This document shows, piece after piece, positions 24,803 to 33,787 of a DNA stretch of 64,000 bases (positions are counted from its first letter, which is position 1; each line of letters opens with the position of its first letter). This stretch comes from Filimonas zeae (GTDB taxonomy: Bacteria > Bacteroidota > Bacteroidia > Chitinophagales > Chitinophagaceae). The translations under genes and the position numbers were made by a program. The stretch is from contig NZ_BMIB01000001.1 of the NCBI RefSeq assembly GCF_014641615.1, positions 496,769 through 560,768 of the forward strand, written 5' to 3'. The notes under the pieces were generated by a model. That model worked only from the letters and a program-made list of their open reading frames with translations, did no database searches and was not told the DNA's origin.

Positions 24803-27388
24803 ATGGAGAAAATTTTAAAGCCTTATACGATAGTTCCACGCGATTTATACGTTAAAAGGGATGCTGATAGGCAAGTTTTTAACATTCTTAAGGATATGGG
24901 AAGGCCTGGCTACGTTTTAGTTGCGAGGCAAATGGGGAAGACAAATCTCTTACTGAATGCAAAGAGAGAATTGGAGACAGATGAGGATGTGTTTGTTTAC
25001 GTCGACTTGTCGAATTCGTTTGAAAGCATGAAAGAGTGCTTTGAGAATATTATTGACATCGCATGTGAAACAAATATGGATAAGTTTCAAGATGCCTATA
25101 GTTCTATTTTGAAATTTAGAGTAGAGAATAAGGAGATGTCGCCCCATAAGCTGCATGGTATTGAACTACGAAATTTGCTTAAGTGTACAAAAGGTAAAAT
25201 TGTAATTATACTAGACGAAATAGATGCATTGACTAAAACTGCATATAGTGATCAGGTATTTGCTCAAATTCGGAGTGTGTATTTTTCAAGAGTTAACTAT
25301 CCTGAATTAAATAATCTAACATATCTGCTATCGGGTGTTGTCGAGCCTACCGAAATTATCAAAAACCCTAAGATATCCCCTTTCAATATTGGTCAGAAGA
25401 TTTTTTTAAATGATTTTAATAAGGCTGAGTTTTTTGAGTTTTTGGATAAGGCAGGACTTAAGGTAGAAAGTAAAATTGCTGATAGGATTTTTTATTGGAC
25501 CAACGGTAGTCCTCGAATGACTTGGGACATCTGCTCGGAGTTAGAAAGTATTGAAACTGCGTCTCCAATTGATGAGTATATAATTGATAATCTAGTTCAT
25601 GAAGGTTATCTAAAATCGTTTGATAGACCTCCAGTTGATAATATACGTGAATTAGTGAAAAATGATAGAGAAATCAGGCTGGCAATTGGCGAAATTTATA
25701 AAGGTAACGTAGCTGGTGTAACTGATAAGGTTAAGAATAAGCTGTATCTGGCAGGTGTTATAAATTATTATGAAGATAGCGTAGAAATTAAAAATGAAAT
25801 AATAAGAAAAAGTATTAGCCCTGAATGGTTGAAGTCTGTCGATAAATTGGAAAGGGGAGTGTTGAAACTCGCACTTGATGCTTTTGGCGATGAGGAATTT
25901 TCTGATTCGCTAGCATATTTTGAGGAGTTTTTATCGAAAGATGATTTTAGTTATGAGATGAAAGATACCTATTATTACTATATGGGATTCTCAGCCTATA
26001 ATTTGGGAAGACTTGAGGTTGCTAAGAGGTATCTTTCAGAAGCTAATTTTGACATTGATGCTTCAGCTGGATTATATCAAAGAAGATTACACCTTCTTGG
26101 CATTTGTTGTTATTACATTAAAGATGTATCTGGCGCAATTGCTGCATTAGAGGAGATTTATAGCGTAGGCATAAAAAATGATGTTTACTTTAGGGCCGTG
26201 TTGGATTTAGCTTGTATTAAGTCTTTTGATAATGACAGCGACGAAATTAAACGTGCAGAATCTTTAATAGACGAAATCTTGGAAGATGATTTATCTAAAT
26301 ATAAGATAAAGCCATCTGTCATCAAGGAGATTATCTCAGTAGCTAATTTTAGAAAAGCAAATGTTTTGCAATATTTTGATAAGCCAAGAGCTAGAGAATA
26401 CTATCATTCATCGTTAATAAGTGCACCGGATACATTCAAGCCGTCGATATTACTTGGGCTGTATGAATTATCTGAGGACAGCGAAAAGGCTGAAGCTCTC
26501 AGATGTGTTGTGGGGAATATAGAGGAAAATTCCTTGTTGCCAATTAATAGCGATCTTCAAAATTTTCAAATAGAGTATAATCTTTATCATATTCACAAGA
26601 TACTCTTAGAAACATTCAGGATTTGTGGTGAATATTATTTTGAAGAGACACTCAATAAGTTTTCATCAAAGGAGGGATTTGTTGATAAATTTAGATTTTT
26701 GATGGGGGCCTCAATGTTAGCATTTGGCCACTCGGATGATAAATATGGAATAGAGATTTTGACTTATCTTATTAATTATCCGGAATATGGTGACATGGAT
26801 TCGGCGAGTCAAATTCCGGTGATTAGATTTCTGATATCTTTTGGCGCTGAGCTTAAGCAGGATAAAATCGATGCTTATTGGGAATATTTAGATAATAATA
26901 ATACCACTACAATTGATAGCTATGATTTTGAGGCTGTATTACGAATTGCTGTCGAATGCTTAGAAAAAGATCAACTTGATACAGTATTGGATGTTATTCG
27001 AAGATTCAGATCTTATGCGTCAAAAGTTGACGAAAGGACAGCTGTCAACTATTTGTTGTTTGATCATTTGGAATTAAATGTCCATAAGATTAAGGGAGAT
27101 GAGCGTTTAGTTAAGCTTAAAGCGGCAACTATACTTTCTAAAGTGGAATCAGCTACGGCTAGTGGTAATGTCGTTGGATTGATGAAGTATGCAAATTTAA
27201 GTGTCATAAAATCGAATGCTTTAAATGCTCTACAGTCCTTACATAAGCCTATTCCCATACGTGTTGTCCGGGAATACGGACGAAATGAAATTGTTCGAGT
27301 TAGATATAATGATGGGAAAGTAGTTGAGGCCAAATTCAAGAGGTTGAAGGATGACCTTGAAAGAGATCTCTGTGTGATTGTTGAATAA
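24803..27388 (+). CDS. AAA/STAND-like ATPase with C-terminal TPR-type repeats
   Basis: The 861-residue protein opens with an AAA_35-like ATPase: P-loop QMGKTNLL with GKT at 45-47, Walker B KIVIILDEIDAL at about 132-143 and sensor-like WTNGSPRMTWDI near 230. A winged-helix-type region follows to about 345. The remaining 500 residues are helical repeats resembling TPRs (for example YYYYMGFSAYNLGRLEVAKR), likely a recognition or scaffold arm. It starts 10 bases after the nucleosidase-ATPase gene. The pair looks like a two-protein sensor/effector system. No named defence family was matched, and low GC fits recent acquisition. Confidence 0.75.
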   Translation: MEKILKPYTIVPRDLYVKRDADRQVFNILKDMGRPGYVLVARQMGKTNLLLNAKRELETDEDVFVYVDLSNSFESMKECFENIIDIACETNMDKFQDAYSSILKFRVENKEMSPHKLHGIELRNLLKCTKGKIVIILDEIDALTKTAYSDQVFAQIRSVYFSRVNYPELNNLTYLLSGVVEPTEIIKNPKISPFNIGQKIFLNDFNKAEFFEFLDKAGLKVESKIADRIFYWTNGSPRMTWDICSELESIETASPIDEYIIDNLVHEGYLKSFDRPPVDNIRELVKNDREIRLAIGEIYKGNVAGVTDKVKNKLYLAGVINYYEDSVEIKNEIIRKSISPEWLKSVDKLERGVLKLALDAFGDEEFSDSLAYFEEFLSKDDFSYEMKDTYYYYMGFSAYNLGRLEVAKRYLSEANFDIDASAGLYQRRLHLLGICCYYIKDVSGAIAALEEIYSVGIKNDVYFRAVLDLACIKSFDNDSDEIKRAESLIDEILEDDLSKYKIKPSVIKEIISVANFRKANVLQYFDKPRAREYYHSSLISAPDTFKPSILLGLYELSEDSEKAEALRCVVGNIEENSLLPINSDLQNFQIEYNLYHIHKILLETFRICGEYYFEETLNKFSSKEGFVDKFRFLMGASMLAFGHSDDKYGIEILTYLINYPEYGDMDSASQIPVIRFLISFGAELKQDKIDAYWEYLDNNNTTTIDSYDFEAVLRIAVECLEKDQLDTVLDVIRRFRSYASKVDERTAVNYLLFDHLELNVHKIKGDERLVKLKAATILSKVESATASGNVVGLMKYANLSVIKSNALNALQSLHKPIPIRVVREYGRNEIVRVRYNDGKVVEAKFKRLKDDLERDLCVIVE

Positions 27389-27458
27389 GGTTATAAAAAA
27401 GCAGGAGGTAAATGACTTAATGTCTCTTAATTCTTTCTAAATAATTTAAGACTGCTAC

Positions 27459-27480
27459 GTAAGCATCCGGCCAAGTACAT
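27459..27480 (+). repeat. IS66 left terminal inverted repeat
   Basis: It begins GTAAGCATCCGGCC and matches the right end with a single difference (A versus G at the seventh base). Confidence 0.85.
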
Positions 27481-27524
27481 ATTTCCCCGACAAACGAAAG
27501 CCACTAGCTTAGTTGCAAAAAACT

Positions 27525-27815
27525 ATGACAACTTCATCCGGCGTTAGGCAGCGTAAATTCCGAAACAAAACAGAAATACACCGGCTACTACGTGAACAGG
27601 TAAGCTCAGGCTTAAGCATTAGTCGCTTTTGCGCCAACCACCAGATACCGGAAGGTTCCTTCCATAACTGGCGAAGGAAATATCAGTCTACAGATATGGG
27701 GCCGGATGGTTTTATGCAGGTGCAGATAACTCCGTCACAGCACACGGGTCTGTTTGCTGAGGTTGGGAATATAAAAATCTATCAGCCCGTCAGTGCTGCT
27801 TACCTGAAAGCATGA
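27525..27815 (+). CDS. tnpA: IS66 TnpA-type accessory protein
   Basis: I start at the ATG at 27525, four codons inside a longer frame that opens with TTG. The 96-residue protein is the helix-turn-helix accessory protein of IS66 (HRLLREQVSSGLSISRFCANH, then SFHNWRRKY), needed with TnpB for transposition in studied members. Its stop overlaps the TnpB start as ATGA. Confidence 0.85.
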   Translation: MTTSSGVRQRKFRNKTEIHRLLREQVSSGLSISRFCANHQIPEGSFHNWRRKYQSTDMGPDGFMQVQITPSQHTGLFAEVGNIKIYQPVSAAYLKA

Positions 27816-28195
27816 TCCTTATGAGCAGTCTTATTGTGCTGGGCAACCACCGCTGTTACCACCTGTATCGCAAAGAAACAGATATGCGCAAAGGATTTAA
27901 TCAGCTGTGCGGCATTGTTACCAATGAGCTCGGCCGCAGGGTAACGCAGGGAGATGCCTTTATCTTTATCAACCGGCATCGGACACACCTGAAACTGTTG
28001 TTATATGAGCATCGCGGCTTCACTATTTTTTATCGCCGGCTGGAAAAGGGAGCGTTTGAAGTGCCTGCATTTAATCTGGATGAGAAAAGCATGCAGCTAA
28101 CAGCAGACCAGTTGCATTTTATATTACAAGGCATATCCTTACAGGCCATTAAATACCGGAAAAGATATCAACAAAAAGAGCCCGTTAGTGAATAA
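27812..28195 (+). CDS. tnpB: IS66 TnpB (Orf2)
   Basis: The 127-residue protein has the IS66 Orf2 signature: YRKETDMRKGFNQLCGIV, then LLLYEHRGFTIFYRRLEKG, and the AFNLDEKSMQLTADQLHFIL end region. It is an accessory protein of unknown mechanism, required together with TnpA and TnpC. The ATG at 27812 is coupled to tnpA; a second ATG three codons later (27821) is also possible. Confidence 0.9.
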   Translation: MILMSSLIVLGNHRCYHLYRKETDMRKGFNQLCGIVTNELGRRVTQGDAFIFINRHRTHLKLLLYEHRGFTIFYRRLEKGAFEVPAFNLDEKSMQLTADQLHFILQGISLQAIKYRKRYQQKEPVSE

Positions 28196-28238
28196 CTAAT
28201 CATCTGGTATGCAGCTATAAAACTGTAGATTGCTTAAC

Positions 28239-29714
28239 ATGCAACCGGCAGCTACACCAGATTACCAGACTTTATACGAGCAATCGCAAATGCGGATTGT
28301 TGCGCTGGAGCAACAGCTGCAACAGCTGCAGAAAATGATTTTTGGCTCCCGCCAGGAACGTTTTGTCCCGACCTCTTCCAATAATCCGCAACCAGCTCTT
28401 GATATACAGCCGGAACCGGTAGCTGCGGTTAGCCTTGTGAATGCACAAAAGATATCTTACACCCGGCACACGACTAAAGAAGAAGCCCGGGCTATACCAC
28501 ATCCCGGCAGAATGAGGCTTCCGGAAACACTTCGCAGGGAAGAAATTACCATCGAACCAGATACAGATATTACCGGGTGCAGGAAAATAGGTGAAGAGAT
28601 AACAGAAATACTGGAGTATGTTCCCGGCGAGTTATATGTAAAGCAATATAAGCGTGCTAAATATGCACTGCCGGATCAGGGCGGTATTGTTATAGGTAAA
28701 CTTCCGTCACGCCCATTGGAAAAAGCACTTGCCGGAGAAGGTTTGCTGGCACAGGTGATTATAGATAAATATATAGATCACCTGCCATTGCACCGTCAAA
28801 TGCAGCGCTTCGAAAGAACAGGTGTTAAGATAGCTTACTCTACCTTGACAGACTGGGTTAGCGGCACCTGTCAGCTGATCACGCCTTTATTTAATGCACT
28901 GCAGGCCGAAATTCTTAACTGCAACTATCTCCACGCAGATGAAACCCCGATCAAAGTAATGGACAAGGATAAGAAGGGTGAAACTCATCGTGGCTTCTAT
29001 TGGGTATATCAGGATAGCATTAATAAAACAGTGCTGTTCGATTATCAGGAAGGCAGAGGTCGTGAAGGACCGTTAAAGATGCTTGAAAATTTTACGGGCT
29101 ACCTGCAGACCGACGGCTATGCAGCGTATAATATTTTTGACAAAGAGGCAAACATCACACACATCCATTGCATGGCACATGCGCGCCGTATGTTCAGCGA
29201 AGCGCTGGAGAATGATTATGAACGTGCATCATACGCATTAGAAGAAATACAGAAGCTGTATGTAATAGAACGTATCTGTAAAGAGCAGGCCCTGAACTTT
29301 GAAGAAACGAAGGTTGTACGAGGCATGAAGTCAGCTCCCATACTGCGAGACCTGGGGCTATGGCTTCAGCAGCAGTATGTGCATGTATTACCCAAAAGCC
29401 TTATAGGAAAAGCCATCGCATATAGCCTAAAAAGATGGCAGAAACTATCTGGTTACGTTACAGACGGCAGGCTAAAAATCGATAATAACGCCGTAGAGAA
29501 TAGCATCCGTCCGGTTGCGCTGGGTAGAAAAAATTATTTGTTTGCCGGATCGCATGAAGCAGCCAAAAGAAGTGGTATGCTTTACAGCCTGTTAGGTACC
29601 TGTAAAATGCACGGTGTAGAGACTTATGCATGGCTTAAAGCTGTACTCCAAACAATCGCCGACCATCCGGTTAACAGAATCAAAGAGCTGCTTCCCCATC
29701 ATTATAAGGTATAG
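28239..29714 (+). CDS. tnpC: IS66 transposase TnpC
   Basis: I start at the ATG at 28239 (MQPAATPDYQTLYEQ) rather than the TTG at 28230. The 491-residue protein has an N-terminal leucine-zipper-like coil (VALEQQLQQLQKMIFGSRQERF), a zinc-binding-like region and the DDE catalytic domain. The latter shows LHADETPIKV (first Asp), LQTDGYAAYN (second Asp) and NNAVENSIRPVALGRKNYLF (Glu). It is full length and intact, so it should be the active transposase of the element. Confidence 0.93.
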   Translation: MQPAATPDYQTLYEQSQMRIVALEQQLQQLQKMIFGSRQERFVPTSSNNPQPALDIQPEPVAAVSLVNAQKISYTRHTTKEEARAIPHPGRMRLPETLRREEITIEPDTDITGCRKIGEEITEILEYVPGELYVKQYKRAKYALPDQGGIVIGKLPSRPLEKALAGEGLLAQVIIDKYIDHLPLHRQMQRFERTGVKIAYSTLTDWVSGTCQLITPLFNALQAEILNCNYLHADETPIKVMDKDKKGETHRGFYWVYQDSINKTVLFDYQEGRGREGPLKMLENFTGYLQTDGYAAYNIFDKEANITHIHCMAHARRMFSEALENDYERASYALEEIQKLYVIERICKEQALNFEETKVVRGMKSAPILRDLGLWLQQQYVHVLPKSLIGKAIAYSLKRWQKLSGYVTDGRLKIDNNAVENSIRPVALGRKNYLFAGSHEAAKRSGMLYSLLGTCKMHGVETYAWLKAVLQTIADHPVNRIKELLPHHYKV

Positions 29715-29754
29715 CTATAAGGCATCGATATGTAAACTCGACGGAATAGCCAAG

Positions 29755-29776
29755 ATGTACTTGGCCGGACGCTTAC
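29755..29776 (+). repeat. IS66 right terminal inverted repeat
   Basis: The reverse complement begins GTAAGCGTCCGGCC and pairs with the left end over 22 bases with one mismatch. Confidence 0.85.
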
Positions 29777-29784
29777 ATTGTAAC

Positions 29785-29988
29785 TAACGATTTTTTACTA
29801 TATCAGATTATAAACGAGATTATGCATGGCATAAGGGTAATTGCATGGATCTACCAGAAGACTTAGAACAGCTCTCAACGGGATTCAGTCATTATACACG
29901 CACTGCTGTATTTCATCCGAACGGAAATGTATTGTTGGATAGCGAGGGTACTACCCACACTGGATATGATATTGTTGATGGACAATAA
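29785..29988 (+). pseudogene. C-terminal gene fragment next to IS66
   Basis: The frame is open from just after a TAA at the IS edge to TAA at 29986-29988 and reads SDYKRDYAWHKGNC, then MDLPEDLEQLSTGFSHYTRT and a glycine-rich end. The composition is protein-like, but there is no upstream portion. It could be a 47-residue gene starting at the ATG at 29845, or the 3' remnant of a gene removed by IS66-linked rearrangement. No family was recognised; the end vaguely recalls Rhs/YD repeat text but this is not enough to call it. Confidence 0.45.
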
Positions 29989-30000
29989 GGATCAGACTCC

Positions 30001-30008
30001 TAAATTTG
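30001..30008 (+). promoter_or_regulatory. -7 element before the serine hydrolase gene
   Basis: TAAATTTG is an exact TAnnTTTG match, 15 bases before the ATG at 30023. A TTG 22-27 bases upstream could be the -33 element. The leader would be very short. Confidence 0.45.
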
Positions 30009-30022
30009 AATGAAATATATAC

Positions 30023-31180
30023 ATGATGAAACAACTGCTTACCCTTGTATGCTCACTTTTCCTGCATCCGCTATTTGCGCAGGAGGTTACCGGGATCAAA
30101 TACCTTAATGGCCAATCAGTTTCTACTAAAGCGCTGCAAAAAAGATTAGCGCATCTGGTGGACAGCGCTAAACTTGCCGGACTACAGGTAGCTATTATTA
30201 ACGGAAATAAAACTGTATGGACAGCTGCTTTTGGATTTAAAGATATTGAAAGCCGGCAGCTTTTAAACGATAGTACTGTTATGTACGCTGCTTCTCTTAC
30301 CAAGCCTGTTAGCGCCTATATTTTTATGCGTTTGGTTGATAAGGGTGTTTTTAGCCTGGATAAGCCTGTGTACACTTATTTTAAAAAGCCTATTGGGGCT
30401 TATGCAAAATGGAAAGATCTGGCGGACGATTCTGTTTCTTTTAAGCGCATTACACCGCGCATGTTATTAAGTCATAGTTCAGGTTTGCCTGTGTTACGTC
30501 AATTGTATGGGAATAAGGTGAATTTAATAGCCAAACCCGGTGAAAAATTCTATTACTCCAACGAAGGAATAAATCTGCTTGGATTTATGATTGAGGAGTA
30601 TACCGGTAAAACACTTGAGGCAATTGCACGTGAAGAAGTTTTTGGGCCTTTGCAAATGCCTCACACGAGTATGATCTGGGAAAAGGAATTTGAAGGTAAT
30701 TTTTCCAATGCTTACTTTAAAGATGGTAAGAGGTATGGCTCTGAAAGGCGCGAGAGTAGTCGTGCAGCAGGTTCTATGTCAACCACAGCAGTTGATTATG
30801 CTCATTTTGTGATTAACCTTATGATGGAAAAAGGTTTGAAGGAGTCTTCTTTTAAGCAGATGTTATCTTCACAAATAGCAGTAACCAGTAAGCGTGGTTT
30901 TGGGCCTTTGAAGGACAGCGTTACGCAGGAGAATAGCGCTATTCAATTATCGTGGGGGCTGGGAGTGGGATTGTTTCAGTCACCTTATGGAAAAGGCTTT
31001 TTTCATACCGGGCATGGAGATGCTAATCAGAATTATGCGGTGGCTTTTCCGGAAAAGGGGATTGCTGTGGTTTTACTGAGCAATAGTGAAAACTTTGAAA
31101 CTGTTAGTGCGCAAATAGCGGAGGTTTGTATTGGAGATCACTATTCGCCATTCAGATGGCTGGGGCATTTAGATCGTTAA
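30023..31180 (+). CDS. Secreted beta-lactamase-family serine hydrolase
   Basis: The 385-residue protein has a signal peptide ending near LHPLFAQ (residue 20) and the class C beta-lactamase/DD-peptidase-like fold. Its motifs are SLTK with nucleophile Ser91 and Lys94, YSN at 178-180 and HTG at 328-330. Such proteins act in the periplasm as esterases, D-aminopeptidases or carboxypeptidases; the substrate cannot be told from sequence. It is a single gene with its own -7 element and terminator. Confidence 0.88.
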   Translation: MMKQLLTLVCSLFLHPLFAQEVTGIKYLNGQSVSTKALQKRLAHLVDSAKLAGLQVAIINGNKTVWTAAFGFKDIESRQLLNDSTVMYAASLTKPVSAYIFMRLVDKGVFSLDKPVYTYFKKPIGAYAKWKDLADDSVSFKRITPRMLLSHSSGLPVLRQLYGNKVNLIAKPGEKFYYSNEGINLLGFMIEEYTGKTLEAIAREEVFGPLQMPHTSMIWEKEFEGNFSNAYFKDGKRYGSERRESSRAAGSMSTTAVDYAHFVINLMMEKGLKESSFKQMLSSQIAVTSKRGFGPLKDSVTQENSAIQLSWGLGVGLFQSPYGKGFFHTGHGDANQNYAVAFPEKGIAVVLLSNSENFETVSAQIAEVCIGDHYSPFRWLGHLDR

Positions 31181-31201
31181 ATATGGGAAAGTGTATCATT
31201 T

Positions 31202-31235
31202 AAAAAGCCGCTTCCTGAATGGGAGGCGGCTTTTT
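31202..31235. terminator. Bidirectional terminator between converging genes
   Basis: AAAAAGCCGCTTCC pairs with GGGAGGCGGCTTTTT around a TGAAT loop. A-run on the left and T-run on the right allow use in both directions. Confidence 0.85.
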
Positions 31236-31261
31236 CGTTTTAATGATGTATTCAGCAGGCA

Positions 31262-31723
31262 CTAGGCTGTTGCAGTTGCAGGCTCATCCTTCTTAGAAGG
31301 TATAATTCCCCATATAATAAACGCAATCAGCAACACTGCCACTGCCTTGCCGCCATACCTTGTATAAAAAGGCAGTTTATTCAGTTTGGCTTTATCCAGC
31401 TTTTGAGCGGCTAAAATTTCGTTCATCTCTGTTTCCGGAATATCGTAGTAGGTTTCTGTTTTTGCGTCAAAGCCTACCAGTTTGGGTTCTTCTGTAACGT
31501 ATAAGGGAAGTATATACGCTATGTTGAACTCTTTGTGAAAGGTAGCCAGATCCAGGTGGTTGCCGTTGCGCAGTTTAAATTCTTCGGTATCGGGCAGGTC
31601 ATGTACTTTATTCAATACTTCTCTTTCGCCGAAAGGAATTTTAAGTCTTGCTGAAGCGGTAGTGGAGAAACATGTAATTGCCAGGGTTGCAATAGCCGGA
31701 CGGATTAAGGATAGCATTGTCAT
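31262..31723 (-). CDS. Secreted/membrane protein of unknown function
   Basis: The 153-residue protein has a signal peptide or anchor at residues 3-25 (RPAIATLAITCFSTTASA), a soluble middle with KIPFGEREVLNKVHDLP and FHKEFNIAYILPLYV, and a C-terminal membrane helix (AVAVLLIAFIIWGIIP, about 127-143). If the signal is cleaved, the middle is periplasmic with a C-terminal anchor. No domain was recognised. It converges on the serine hydrolase gene. Confidence 0.65.
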   Translation of the reverse strand: MTMLSLIRPAIATLAITCFSTTASARLKIPFGEREVLNKVHDLPDTEEFKLRNGNHLDLATFHKEFNIAYILPLYVTEEPKLVGFDAKTETYYDIPETEMNEILAAQKLDKAKLNKLPFYTRYGGKAVAVLLIAFIIWGIIPSKKDEPATATA

Positions 31724-31960
31724 TTGAACTTTGTTTTTATTGTTAGGTTGCTGTTGTTACACTGAATGTGTAATCAGTTATATGGATCGAAAATAGCTAT
31801 TTGGTTAAGGTGGTGTTAACAAATATTGGGCCGAAAGGAGTAACGCACTCTGGTTAATTTAAGGGGATAAGCGGCTAAATTATGCTAATGGATATGTTTT
31901 TGAGGTGGCGATATTTACGATGAGTATAAAGCAAAACCAAAACTACAAGCATATTTCCAG

Positions 31961-32530
31961 ATGGAGAGATATTCTGCTGCTACCACAGACCAGGAGTTGC
32001 TTACCCTGTTAAGCGAGGATAACGAAGCTGCCTTTAGTGAATTGTACCAGCGTTATCACGTTAAAATGTTGCGCTATGCAGTAAAGCTGCTGGACGAGCA
32101 GGAGGCTATGGATGTGGTGCAGGATATATTTGTTACGTTATGGGAAAGGAGAGGCACGCAGGTAATACATACTTCGTTACCTGCCTATCTGTTTCATTGC
32201 ATATATAATAAAGCGCTGAATATTTTTACGCATAAAAAATCGAAGGAGCGGTATCTGGATTCTTTTGTAGCGTACCTGCAGGCAGCAAAAGCGCTTGCGC
32301 CGGATGCGTTTTTACTGGAGAAGGATTTGCAGAAGCAGGTGGCCGGTAAGGTAGCTGCTTTTCCCCGGCAGATGAAAACGGTTTTTGAACTGAGCAGGAG
32401 CGGACATTTTTCTCATTTACAAATTAGTGAGGAGTTAGGTATATCCCGCGAAACGGTGCGTACCCAACTGAAGCGATCGCTACGGCTGCTTCGTGCGCAT
32501 GTAGGCAGCTGGCTTCCGTTTTTATTTTAA
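31961..32530 (+). CDS. ECF-type RNA polymerase sigma factor (FecI-like)
   Basis: The 189-residue protein has sigma region 2 (FSELYQRYHVKMLRYAVKLL, then AMDVVQDIFVTLWERR) and region 4 with its helix-turn-helix (LQISEELGISRETVRTQLKRS). It would direct RNA polymerase to promoters such as that of the SusC/SusD genes downstream, when released by the FecR anti-sigma factor at 32597. This sigma/FecR/SusC order is the standard trans-envelope signalling arrangement in Bacteroidota. Confidence 0.93.
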   Translation: MERYSAATTDQELLTLLSEDNEAAFSELYQRYHVKMLRYAVKLLDEQEAMDVVQDIFVTLWERRGTQVIHTSLPAYLFHCIYNKALNIFTHKKSKERYLDSFVAYLQAAKALAPDAFLLEKDLQKQVAGKVAAFPRQMKTVFELSRSGHFSHLQISEELGISRETVRTQLKRSLRLLRAHVGSWLPFLF

Positions 32531-32596
32531 ATAAATAATAATTATTTGTACCCCCTTGCTTTCTTTCTCTTGTCTATATAATAAAAGGGACAAGCT

Positions 32597-33745
32597 ATGA
32601 ACAGAAAGGAGGCCCTTGATCTGCTGGAACGTTACGAAAGGGGGGAGGCTACCGATGCAGAGAAGCAACTGGTAGAAGCCTGGTTTTTATCGTTAGGGGA
32701 ACGGGAAGATGCCGGTTTGTCTGACGATAGAGAAGCAGCGCTTAGCCGCCAACTGTGGAAGGCTATTCAGCGTAAAAAACGTTCTTCTTTCCGTTATACC
32801 AGATGGTTGGTGGCTGCTGCTGTTATAGGGGTGGCTGCTACTGCTGTGTGGTTTTATCTTCCTTTTACCAGGGTTACAGAAAAAGTGAATTGCCTGGCAG
32901 CTGCTATGCCTGGTGGCAACCATGCAGTGCTTACGCTGGCGGGTGGTAGGCGGCTGGTGTTAGACAGTATGGCTATTGGCAATACTGTTGCGCAGGAGAA
33001 TGGTGTGGTTAGGAAGCGCACAGACGGTGAAATAAGCTACACCAGTGGTTTGCAGCAGCAGGTTAATAGCACGGAGTATAATACTTTATCTACGCCCAAA
33101 GGTGGGCAATACACTGTAACACTGGCAGATGGGAGCCGTGTATGTTTGAACGCGGGTTCTACCCTTCGTTTTCCTGCTCAATTTGATAAAACACATAGAA
33201 CGGTAACGCTGGAGGGCGAGGCTTATTTTGATATTGCTGCTAACCCACATGCTCCTTTTATAGTACAGTCTGCCGGGCAGCAGGTGCGGGTGCTGGGTAC
33301 GGGTTTTAATATCCGTGCTTATGCAGATGAGGTTTCTGTAAAAACCACGCTGGTTACGGGTAGGGTGGCGGTAAATCATACTGCTTCGGGCGCTGTTAAG
33401 TTGTTAAGTCCGGGAGAGCAAAGTCGCATTCATGCCGGTGCTGCTATTGATGTAGCAATGGTAGATACGGATGAGGTGATTGCGTGGAAGGAAGGGTATT
33501 TTGCTTTTACCAGGGTGCGGTTGCGGGATGCGTTAAAAGAGATTTCGCGCTGGTATAATATTTCTTTTGTGTATGATGAGGGGTTACCGGCTGATGTACA
33601 GATAAGCGGTACTATATCTAAATACGAATCTGCATTACAGGTATTACATAAGATAGAACTGCTGGGCGAGGTACAGTTTACTGCCCGGGATACGCATGTG
33701 TATGTAAGCAGGGTACCACACACGAACAAGCCATTGAAAAAATAG
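32597..33745 (+). CDS. FecR-family anti-sigma factor
   Basis: The 382-residue inner-membrane protein has a short cytoplasmic N-terminus that would bind the sigma factor, a single membrane helix at about 71-91 (WLVAAAVIGVAATAVWFYLPF), and a periplasmic FecR domain. The FecR domain includes YNTLSTPKGGQYTVTLADGS and VTLEGEAYFDIAANPHAPF. A C-terminal DUF4974-like region (RLRDALKEISRWYNISFVYDE) follows. It senses the STN domain of the loaded SusC-type receptor encoded next. Release probably needs proteolysis, possibly by RseP. Confidence 0.93.
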   Translation: MNRKEALDLLERYERGEATDAEKQLVEAWFLSLGEREDAGLSDDREAALSRQLWKAIQRKKRSSFRYTRWLVAAAVIGVAATAVWFYLPFTRVTEKVNCLAAAMPGGNHAVLTLAGGRRLVLDSMAIGNTVAQENGVVRKRTDGEISYTSGLQQQVNSTEYNTLSTPKGGQYTVTLADGSRVCLNAGSTLRFPAQFDKTHRTVTLEGEAYFDIAANPHAPFIVQSAGQQVRVLGTGFNIRAYADEVSVKTTLVTGRVAVNHTASGAVKLLSPGEQSRIHAGAAIDVAMVDTDEVIAWKEGYFAFTRVRLRDALKEISRWYNISFVYDEGLPADVQISGTISKYESALQVLHKIELLGEVQFTARDTHVYVSRVPHTNKPLKK

Positions 33746-33787
33746 ACATTAACCAACTAATTGCTTCACTAATTAACCGAACATTCC

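Larger units (their letters stand above)
27459..29776 (+). mobile_element. IS66-family insertion sequence, complete
   Basis: The element is 2318 bases long, bounded by inverted repeats that start GTAAGC (27459 onward, and inverted ending at 29776). They match over 22 bases with one difference. It carries the three IS66 genes in the normal order and strand. IS66 elements make 8-base target duplications, but the flanks ACTGCTAC (27451-27458) and ATTGTAAC (29777-29784) agree at only 5 of 8 positions. All three genes are intact, so it may still move. Confidence 0.9.

Noticed and set aside
27451..29784. 8-base target duplication of IS66
   Set aside because: ACTGCTAC and ATTGTAAC match at only 5 of 8 bases, so no duplication is called.
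29785..29988. Rhs/YD-repeat protein end
   Set aside because: The resemblance rests on a few residues near the C-terminus; not enough to name a family.
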